NCBI GenBank assembly: GCA_002338605.1
Contig: DDIP01000042.1
Span: 1 to 9,034, forward strand
Length of the DNA stretch: 9,034 nt
Source of the DNA: Proteobacteria bacterium UBA1847
GTDB taxonomy: Bacteria; Pseudomonadota; Gammaproteobacteria; Steroidobacterales; Woeseiaceae
Reading direction: 5' to 3'
Positions 4,427 through 9,034 of this stretch are shown piece after piece. The notes beneath the pieces were generated by a model. The model was given only the letters and a program-made list of their open reading frames with translations, ran no database searches and was not told the origin of the DNA. Position 1 is the first letter of the stretch, and each line of letters begins with the position of its first letter. A program made the position numbers and the translations under genes.

Positions 4427-5907
4427 GTCAGAAACAACTGGTCGCCGGCGAGATCCGGGAAATTCCAATTTCAATGTTGAAGCCCGACCCGCTGCAGCCT
4501 CGTCAGGCGTTTCGCCAGAAACCCCTCAACGAGCTCGCCAACAACATCCGCTCGCGCGGCATTCTGCAGCCCATCACCGTCGTGCCTGCCAATGGCAAGA
4601 GCTACATGATCAAGATGGGCGAGCGGCGCTATCGAGCCGCACAGATCGCAGGCCTGAAGACGGTGCCGTGCACACTGGATGCCACGCTTGCGGACAGCGA
4701 TGCCCAGGATATCCTGATTGACCAGCTGAGCGAGAACGACCTGCGCGAGAACCTGGACCCGATTGAACGGGCAAGGGCGTACGACCGTTTGCGTGACGAA
4801 GGTCTCGGGCCGACCGAAATCAGCAACCTGCTCGCCAAACACGGCATCCAGGTATCGAGGCCCGCAGTAAGCAATACGTTGCGCCTCCTGAAGTTGCCGG
4901 CGAAGGCCCAGAAGGCGGTGACGGACGGAACCATCAAAGAGGCGTACGCGCGCCAGCTTGCAACGCTCTCGGAGTACCCGGAAATTGTCAGCAAGGCCAC
5001 CGACGAAATTCTCGCCGAAAAGTGGGAGCCGGTTGACGCTCAGTACGTGACGAGCGTTTTGTTTGATCTGGTCAGCGAGAACGGCGAGCTACTGAAGGAT
5101 CCGTTGAGTTGCGGCAAGAAGAGCCCCTGCCTTCTTTCCATTAAAGACTGGAACAACCGCACCGTTGTCTTTTGCATGGATCCGGAGCATGCCGCGGAAC
5201 GTGAGTTGAAACGTTCCGAGAAGGAGGCCCGGGCGGCAAAACGCGCCAGCAAGAATGGTGCGTCGAACAAGGCCGCCGGCCCGGATCCGCAGCGCGACGA
5301 ACGAAAAGCGTACTTGCGCAGCGAAGCCATTCGCGGCCTGATCGATGATGCATTGGTGCCATACCTGACGACCGTTGCAACTTCGCCACCGCTGTGTACC
5401 GTCCTGCTGACCCCATTGCTCACCTATGTTGCGATTGGGTATCCAGTTTGCACTGGCAGCCAGTACGACAACTATAGCCACTATTTTCCACATGCAGCAC
5501 CGGAACAGTTTACGCATTCAGCCCGCACAACCAAAGAAATGCTCTTGGCGCTTCCCCGCGAACTTAAAACCGGAAGCCTTGCTCAAGTCTTGAGTAGCGA
5601 GCTGGAGGCTGAAGCTCACGGAAAGATTGTGGCTGCGATCATCAGGTCGCTTCACCTTGAACAGCGCCGCGAGCTCGCCCACTACCTCAATATCGACGTC
5701 ACTGATTTCTGGCTGGTCACTCACGACTACGCAAAGCTCTTCACCAAGCCGGAAATAATCGAGCTCATTGGCAAGAATTTTGAGGGTGGCGGCAATCGAC
5801 CCGCCGGCGAGTGGCGCCAGCGCATGGTCGATGAAGGCGGCGTTTCCGACCTGGTGCGTTCGATATGGGATGGACCGATCGCGAACGTGGAGGGCGCTGA
5901 GGAATGA
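4423..5907 (+). CDS. ParB/Spo0J-family protein
   Basis: This 494-aa protein has the ParB N-terminal (ParB/Srx) domain: ISMLKPDPLQPR at residues 16-27, NNIRSRGILQPITVVP at 40-55, the nucleotide-binding GERRYRA box at 67-73, and SENDLRENLDPIERA at 103-117. A KorB-type HTH follows at about 128-158 (GPTEISNLLAKHGIQVSRPAVSNTLRLLKLP). The second half is much longer than in classical ParB (total about 300 aa). It includes a basic, Ala-rich stretch (ELKRSEKEARAAKRASKNGASNKAAG) and a helical C-terminus. ParB proteins bind centromere-like sites and act as CTP switches with a ParA partner. No ParA or obvious parS is in view. The gene starts in an ATGA overlap and lies in an early operon, so it may serve recombination, replication or regulation instead of partition. 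Confidence 0.88.
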   Translation: MSQKQLVAGEIREIPISMLKPDPLQPRQAFRQKPLNELANNIRSRGILQPITVVPANGKSYMIKMGERRYRAAQIAGLKTVPCTLDATLADSDAQDILIDQLSENDLRENLDPIERARAYDRLRDEGLGPTEISNLLAKHGIQVSRPAVSNTLRLLKLPAKAQKAVTDGTIKEAYARQLATLSEYPEIVSKATDEILAEKWEPVDAQYVTSVLFDLVSENGELLKDPLSCGKKSPCLLSIKDWNNRTVVFCMDPEHAAERELKRSEKEARAAKRASKNGASNKAAGPDPQRDERKAYLRSEAIRGLIDDALVPYLTTVATSPPLCTVLLTPLLTYVAIGYPVCTGSQYDNYSHYFPHAAPEQFTHSARTTKEMLLALPRELKTGSLAQVLSSELEAEAHGKIVAAIIRSLHLEQRRELAHYLNIDVTDFWLVTHDYAKLFTKPEIIELIGKNFEGGGNRPAGEWRQRMVDEGGVSDLVRSIWDGPIANVEGAEE

Positions 5908-6281
5908 GTTCCCAGCTCAATTGCTGTCACCCGCATTGCGACACCCGGCTGGTTAAGCGCGGCACGATAGTCTGCGGCCGCCACTGGTACCAGCTGACGA
6001 AAGAGCAACGATTCAGAGCGCTGCGCGCCAAAACGACCGAAGAAGTTGGCGCACTCAAGATCGAGTTTGCTCAGTACTTCCAGACGCGAATGATAGGCAG
6101 CCATGAGATTGTGCGGTGCCGCGAAGAGACCTGCAAAGCGGACCTGGTCTGGCTCAAAACCGACTATGGAAGCGTTCGGTCAGTATACGCTGCAACGGTG
6201 TCGGCTACTGACACCCTATACGACAGCAGGAAGCATCGAATGCACATGAGAGAGTGCCCTGCAATGGAGAAACACGGATGA
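5904..6281 (+). CDS. Phage zinc-finger protein
   Basis: This 125-aa protein has two Cys/His clusters. The first is CHPHC (C8, C12) followed by C24 and H27 in the context IVCGRHWYQLTKEQRFRA, a motif common in small phage proteins. The second is C72 and C77, with H111/H114 and C118, in the frame CREETCKADLVWLKT...HRMHMRECP, resembling the zinc-ribbon found in many phage hypothetical proteins. It probably binds zinc and possibly DNA. It overlaps the ParB-like gene (ATGA) and the Xis-like gene (ATGA). The exact function is unknown. Confidence 0.78.
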   Translation: MSSQLNCCHPHCDTRLVKRGTIVCGRHWYQLTKEQRFRALRAKTTEEVGALKIEFAQYFQTRMIGSHEIVRCREETCKADLVWLKTDYGSVRSVYAATVSATDTLYDSRKHRMHMRECPAMEKHG

Positions 6282-6478
6282 GACTTGCAACGCTTGGAGA
6301 ATACCGGGAGGACTATTACACGCCAAAGTCGCGGCCATCGATGGACCGGCTCAGACGCCTCGCCAGCAACGGCGACATACCGGCGGTCCGCCAGGGCAAG
6401 CGCTGGTTTGTTGACATAGACAAGGTCGAAAACGACGATGCTGATGAACTGTTCGAACGGATTCTGAGGGCGAAGTGA
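6278..6478 (+). CDS. xis: Xis-like excisionase
   Basis: The 66-aa product, starting MRLATLGEYREDYYTPKSRPSMDRLRRLASNGDIPAVRQGKRWFVDIDKV, has the excisionase winged-helix layout. A recognition helix (SMDRLRRLASNG) is followed by a wing with IPAVRQGKRWFVD. It is small and ends in a 4-bp GTGA overlap with the integrase gene, as expected for xis-int pairs. It would bend attachment-site DNA and direct the integrase towards excision. ATG 6278 is chosen because it overlaps the TGA of the upstream gene; an upstream in-frame ATG at 6254 is less likely. The sequence is not close to lambda Xis, so assignment rests on size, fold pattern and place. Confidence 0.8.
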   Translation: MRLATLGEYREDYYTPKSRPSMDRLRRLASNGDIPAVRQGKRWFVDIDKVENDDADELFERILRAK

Positions 6479-7527
6479 GAAAACGGAAATACAGGGACCT
6501 CGAGAAGCACCTCTATTGGAACGGCAAGGTGTACGTCTACCGGAAGCCGGACCGGACGATTGTGCCGCTCGGAACCAACAAGGCCAGCGCCAATGAGGCA
6601 GCTCGCCGGGCCAATGCGGTGCTGTATCCGCGCGACCTGTATCACAAGATCATGGGCGAGAACATGCCAACGGTCGGCCTCATTCTCGATCGGTTCTGGC
6701 ATGAGTTTGTCGTGCCAAGGTACTCAGAAAAGACATTGCCGGACCTCAAGCACAAAGCCGGTGTCATCCGTGAAGAGTGGGGTGACCTGTATCCGGATGC
6801 GCTGTCTGTCCTGATCGTTGCCGCATTCGTTGACCGGTTTCCACCTCGCCAGAGCGAGCGCTACGCAGGCTTCCTGCGAATGTTTTTCAAGTGGTCCCGA
6901 TCCAAGGGCTTCTTCGGTGAAAACCTGGCAGACGATCTCATTACGCGCCCCGTATCCGTTGAGCGTCAGCGACTGAGTATTGAAGGCTTCAAGGCAATAC
7001 GAGCATGTGCCGAACCGTGGATGCAACGAGCAATGACGCTGGCGCTTCAATCACTGGTTCGCCGGGAGGACCTGGCGTTGCTCCGCTTTGACCAGTACGT
7101 CGACGGCGTGCTGGCGATCAAGGCGCTAAAGACGGGGGTTCACATACGCATTTTGGTTGGCCCTGAGCTCGATAAGGCAATTCGCAACTGTCGTGACGAA
7201 GTCGCGTCGCCGTTCATGGTACACAAGTTGCCGACCCGAATCACGAAGGCCGGAAAGCTGCGCCGCGAACATCACACCCAGGTGCTGCCCGAGCAACTCA
7301 CCCGGGCGTTCAGCGACGCTCGCAAGGAAAGCGAATTCTATGACGAGCTGACGCCAGGACAGCGCCCTACGTTCCACGAGATACGCGCCCTCGGTGCGAA
7401 GCTGTATGAGGATGCCGGTATCAGCCCGAAGCCACTGCTGGGGCACAAGGACGACGCCAGCACGAAGCTGTACCTCGATCGACACAAGATTGAATGGATT
7501 GATGCAGCTGGAGGGCTGAAAATATGA
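6475..7527 (+). CDS. int: Lambda-type tyrosine integrase
   Basis: This 350-aa protein is close in length to lambda Int (356). The N-terminal arm-binding domain is recognisable (RKYRDLEKHLYWNGKVYVYRKP, then LGTNKASANEAARRANAVL, residues 4-50). The core-binding domain follows (about 65-160) and then the catalytic domain. All catalytic residues are in place by alignment with lambda: R196 (LVRREDL), K219 (LKTGVHI), H301 and R304 (FHEIRALG), H324 (LLGHKDD) and the nucleophile Y333 (TKLYLDR). The gene starts with GTG inside a GTGA overlap with xis. It points towards the tRNA-Pro gene, ending 19 bp from it, as lambda int points to attP. The arm-binding domain means arm-type sites should exist beside the attachment core. 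Confidence 0.96.
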   Translation: MRKRKYRDLEKHLYWNGKVYVYRKPDRTIVPLGTNKASANEAARRANAVLYPRDLYHKIMGENMPTVGLILDRFWHEFVVPRYSEKTLPDLKHKAGVIREEWGDLYPDALSVLIVAAFVDRFPPRQSERYAGFLRMFFKWSRSKGFFGENLADDLITRPVSVERQRLSIEGFKAIRACAEPWMQRAMTLALQSLVRREDLALLRFDQYVDGVLAIKALKTGVHIRILVGPELDKAIRNCRDEVASPFMVHKLPTRITKAGKLRREHHTQVLPEQLTRAFSDARKESEFYDELTPGQRPTFHEIRALGAKLYEDAGISPKPLLGHKDDASTKLYLDRHKIEWIDAAGGLKI

Positions 7528-7546
7528 CAACCGGAAACCGGATGAA

Positions 7547-7623
7547 TGGTCGGCGTGGAGAGATTCGAACTCCCGACCCTTTGCTCCCAAAGCAAATGCG
7601 CTACCAGGCTGCGCTACACGCCG
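7547..7623 (-). tRNA. tRNA-Pro (anticodon UGG)
   Basis: The minus strand folds into a complete cloverleaf with an encoded 3' CCA (7549-7547) and discriminator A. The acceptor arms CGGCGTG and CACGCCG pair perfectly. The D stem is GCGC/GCGC, and the anticodon stem TTTGC/GCAAA encloses the loop TTTGGGA (anticodon TGG). The T arm, GGGAG-TTCGAAT-CTCTC, has one G-T pair. It closely resembles proteobacterial proM-type tRNAs. The 3' end faces int 19 bp away, the usual geometry of a tRNA att site. A weak promoter (TTAACA, 18 bp, TGTACA; 7675 to 7646 on the minus strand) may drive it. Nothing indicates that the gene is broken. Confidence 0.96.
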
Positions 7624-7635
7624 AATGCATCACCA

Positions 7636-7859
7636 GTACAACGTTTGTACAGGTGGTTATTCATACAGTTGTTAAGCGGTTGAAATGGCTGGTGAAAATT
7701 GCGCGTCAGGTTAAGTGCATCTGCTCCCAAAGCAGATTCTTCAGCGCCGGTAAGGTACTGGAACTAAAAGAAAACCGCAACTTTATTGCTGTATGCAAAT
7801 ACAGGTTTTTTCCGCGTTTTCACGTCAATGTAAACAACAGCTTACAGGCGATTTGTACA
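7636..7859. promoter_or_regulatory. Putative integrase arm-type sites around an att core
   Basis: Direct copies of TACAG(G/T)(T/C) lie at 7648-7654, 7664-7670, 7800-7806 and 7843-7849, two on each side of the anticodon-like core at 7719-7737. TTTGTACA occurs at 7644-7651 and 7852-7859. The palindrome-like GTACAA-CGT-TTGTAC spans 7636-7650. The stretch is AT-rich and lacks a credible gene. The layout is that of an attP with P and P' arms for a lambda-type integrase. The motif is short, so chance is not excluded. Confidence 0.42.
7719..7737 (-). other. Anticodon stem-loop copy, candidate att core
   Basis: ATCTGCTCCCAAAGCAGAT has 6-bp perfect inverted arms around TCCCAAA, the same 7-nt loop as the anticodon loop of the tRNA-Pro gene at 7547-7623, in the same orientation. 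Thirteen bases (7722-7734) are identical to 7582-7594, while the outer stem bases differ in a paired way. No D arm, T arm or acceptor stem surrounds it, so it is not a tRNA gene. A 7-bp overlap flanked by inverted arms is the form of a tyrosine-integrase core. Confidence 0.6.
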
Positions 7860-7879
7860 ACCGCCGCCCGGTGCCAGGC

Positions 7880-8113
7880 ATGAAAATAACCGAGGCCGTC
7901 ACGAATGCCGTGCTTGACACCAACACCATCCTCAGAGCCGGCGTTTCTCGGGAAGGCGTTTCTGTAGAAACGGGCTACAAGCGGTCAACCAGGAACGCCT
8001 ACATCCAGCGGTTGATGTTGCGAAAGCTGCTCGTTGTTCGCGGGCAGGATCTGTACGCCAGCCCAACTTTATTTGACAGCTCACACTTCGCAACAAAGGA
8101 ACCCCATGCATAA
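7880..8113 (+). CDS. 77-aa unrecognised phage-like protein
   Basis: The ORF from ATG 7880 (MKITEAVTNAVLDTNTILRAG) is the first gene beyond the attachment region. Its middle, ETGYKRSTRNAYIQRLMLRKLLVVRGQDLYASP, is basic with one likely helix and may bind nucleic acid. The frame is open up to 7793, but the upstream part is AT-rich and reads like non-coding DNA. The Shine-Dalgarno sequence is weak. The stop overlaps the next gene by 8 bp. No family is recognised. Confidence 0.55.
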   Translation: MKITEAVTNAVLDTNTILRAGVSREGVSVETGYKRSTRNAYIQRLMLRKLLVVRGQDLYASPTLFDSSHFATKEPHA

Positions 8114-8456
8114 GAGTGACGAAGAACGTTCGATGGTGCTCGCCCAGCTGGCCACGGCCGCTCGCGAGTCGCTTGATGGGGACCTTGGCATTGTCCTGGT
8201 GTCGGGGCCAAGGGGAACCGCGAGGTTTTCCTGCGTCGGATTTTCCGGCGAAGAGTCCATTGCTTCGCAGGAAGACATGACCTCGTACTCGATAAGCGCG
8301 TTAGCTCATACACTCAACTCAATTCTTGACAAGACAACTGGCGGCGAATCGAGGCTCGTTATTCGGTCGACCGCCGGCGACCAGGAGGTTGGACAGGCGA
8401 GCATTTCCGCCGACCTAAAACTCGTCAATCTTGACGTTAGCCCGGAAAAACACTGA
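8106..8456 (+). CDS. 116-aa unrecognised protein
   Basis: ATG 8106 is preceded by a strong AAAGGA ribosome binding site with 5-nt spacing, which decides the start over an upstream in-frame ATG at 8034. The product is soluble and acidic, with an N-terminal helix (EERSMVLAQLATAARESL). Alternating strands follow (GIVLVSGPRGTARFSCVGFS and SRLVIRSTAGDQEVGQASISADLKLVNLDV) around the helix ISALAHTLNSILDK, suggesting a small alpha/beta fold. It has no catalytic motif I can name. It lies in a right-going operon with the flanking small genes. Confidence 0.65.
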   Translation: MHKSDEERSMVLAQLATAARESLDGDLGIVLVSGPRGTARFSCVGFSGEESIASQEDMTSYSISALAHTLNSILDKTTGGESRLVIRSTAGDQEVGQASISADLKLVNLDVSPEKH

Positions 8457-8469
8457 GAGGTATGCGCTC

Positions 8470-8568
8470 GTGAAAGTCGTCTTGTTCGTTTTGATTTACC
8501 TGGTCATTTCGTTCGTGTTCTCCGTATTGATCGGTAACTGTATTGCGGTTGGAGGCGGTGAAGAGTGA
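8470..8568 (+). CDS. 32-aa membrane peptide
   Basis: A GTG start follows GAGAGG (8455-8460). The product, MKVVLFVLIYLVISFVFSVLIGNCIAVGGGEE, is one hydrophobic helix with a short acidic tail. It ends in a GTGA overlap with the next gene, an arrangement that favours a real gene despite the size. It resembles the single-helix peptides common in phage operons. Function is unknown. Confidence 0.5.
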   Translation: MKVVLFVLIYLVISFVFSVLIGNCIAVGGGEE

Positions 8569-8741
8569 GCCATAACGAGGATGAAAAAACTATTCGCCTG
8601 GCACCAACACCAATTGGCGTCGGCATCATCATCCGAGCGAACCGCTGGCAGGCAGACGTGGCTCGGAAAATTCACGAAGGTTTTCGGGTGCCAGCACGTC
8701 TGTTGCGGCGCAAAGACGAGGGGAACATAGATGTTGACTGA
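8565..8741 (+). CDS. 58-aa unrecognised phage-like protein
   Basis: The GTG start lies in a GTGA overlap with the membrane peptide and 9 nt after a GGAGG ribosome binding site (8551-8555). The product (MSHNEDEKTIRLAPTPIGVG, then IIIRANRWQADVARKIHEGFRVPARLLRRKDEGNIDVD) is mixed-charge, with one amphipathic basic helix. Its 3' end overlaps the next gene by 11 bp. No family is recognised; the Shine-Dalgarno sequence and overlaps support it. Confidence 0.58.
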   Translation: MSHNEDEKTIRLAPTPIGVGIIIRANRWQADVARKIHEGFRVPARLLRRKDEGNIDVD

Positions 8742-9034
8742 CGAACAGATCAGATCGAAGCGAGAGGGGTCTCACACCAAGAGGGTGTGCGTCGAAATTC
8801 TCGCCGAAAGATTGCGACAGATAAGCGATGAAGGCTGGTCGTTGGAACATGACGATAAACACAGCAACGGTGAAATGGCGCAAGCGGCCGCCTGCTATGC
8901 GGACTACTCGGCTCTCGGTGAAGACATGATTATCGAGTGTGACGAAGACGGCCTGCCAGTACCTGGCGGTTGGCCTTGGTCCGGCGGATGGTGGAAACCG
9001 AAGGGTACCAGACGCGATTTGATTCGCGCTGCTG
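8731..9034 (+). CDS. Phage protein with ERxRQIxxEGW...EHDD motif, truncated by the window edge
   Basis: From ATG 8731 the frame stays open to the right edge (101 residues seen). It carries the motif set of a widespread phage hypothetical family: LAERLRQISDEGWSLEHDDKHSNGEMAQAAACYA (residues 24-57) and WPWSGGWWKPKGTRRDLIRAA (81-101). This module is also found at the C-terminal end of Ea22-like phage proteins, where a GALIxAEIERLD-type helix usually follows. That helix would lie beyond the window. Its biochemical role is not established to my knowledge. It is the best evidence that the genes to the right of the tRNA are phage-derived. Confidence 0.8.
   Translation, partial: MLTDEQIRSKREGSHTKRVCVEILAERLRQISDEGWSLEHDDKHSNGEMAQAAACYADYSALGEDMIIECDEDGLPVPGGWPWSGGWWKPKGTRRDLIRAA

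Noticed and set aside
4471..5724. Several minus-strand ORFs of 68-142 aa under the ParB-like gene
   Set aside because: They lie wholly inside a well-supported coding frame and show no motif or ribosome binding site pattern.
7531..7541. CCGG-AAA-CCGG between int and the tRNA as an int terminator
   Set aside because: The stem is only 4 bp with a 3-nt loop and there is no T tract after it.
7722..7734. CCCAAAG in the anticodon loop as a further repressor operator
   Set aside because: Only the CCCAAAG core is shared; the GGGC half of the operator is absent, and the loop identity to tRNA-Pro explains the match.
7524..7883. 119-aa plus-strand ORF starting at the end of int
   Set aside because: Its start RRGEIRTPDPLLPKQ is the well-known false peptide produced by reading a tRNA gene antisense; it also spans the att-like non-coding region.
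8629..8883. 84-aa minus-strand ORF at the right edge
   Set aside because: Antisense to two overlapping plus-strand genes, one with a clear phage family motif.

Overview
The window reads as the early-control and integration half of a lambda-like temperate phage, or of a prophage, from a proteobacterium with moderately high GC. A gamma- or betaproteobacterial host is suggested by the encoded CCA of the tRNA and by the phage families present; this is inference. The gene order mirrors lambda: an int-xis operon ends next to a tRNA/att region, and two divergent small regulators separate it from an opposite operon carrying a cro-like gene, a terminator, a small gene, an O-like initiator, and a Q-like gene. 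This order is seen directly. Most gene identities rest on motifs and position.

Left part (1-2833, minus strand, read right to left): a cro-like HTH gene, a strong intrinsic terminator in the place of lambda tR1, an unrecognised 99-aa gene where cII would lie, and an O-like winged-helix initiator. The central linker of the initiator gene contains five near-palindromic 21-bp iterons, a likely replication origin. A VRR-NUC nuclease, a candidate Q-type late regulator and an unrecognised gene cut by the window edge follow. The last four genes are closely packed or overlapping.

Control region (2834-3467): a 94-aa XRE repressor gene faces away from the cro-like gene. Each of the two lytic-type promoters (leftward at about 2840-2868, rightward at 3408-3436) has one 14-bp operator in its 17-bp spacer and a second overlapping the start of its -35 box. 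The operator centres are 21 bp apart in both cases. This mirrored OR/OL layout is the clearest regulatory signal in the window. A small convergent ORF lies between the repressor and the rightward promoter.

Right-going operon (3468-7527): a 20-aa leader ORF, five small unrecognised genes, a ParB-like protein without a ParA, a zinc-finger phage protein, an Xis-like protein and a complete lambda-type tyrosine integrase. Almost every junction is an ATGA/GTGA-type overlap, so the string is probably one transcript.

Attachment region and beyond (7547-9034): a complete tRNA-Pro(UGG) gene on the minus strand lies 19 bp after int. About 100 bp further on there is a 19-bp copy of its anticodon stem-loop with compensatory stem changes, in a region with repeated TACAG-type motifs. 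That looks like a tyrosine-integrase attP core with arm sites. A second right-going operon of small phage-like genes follows. Two readings remain open: (a) the tRNA marks the prophage/host border and the right-hand genes belong to a neighbouring element, or (b) the window is a phage genome that carries attP plus its own tRNA-Pro.
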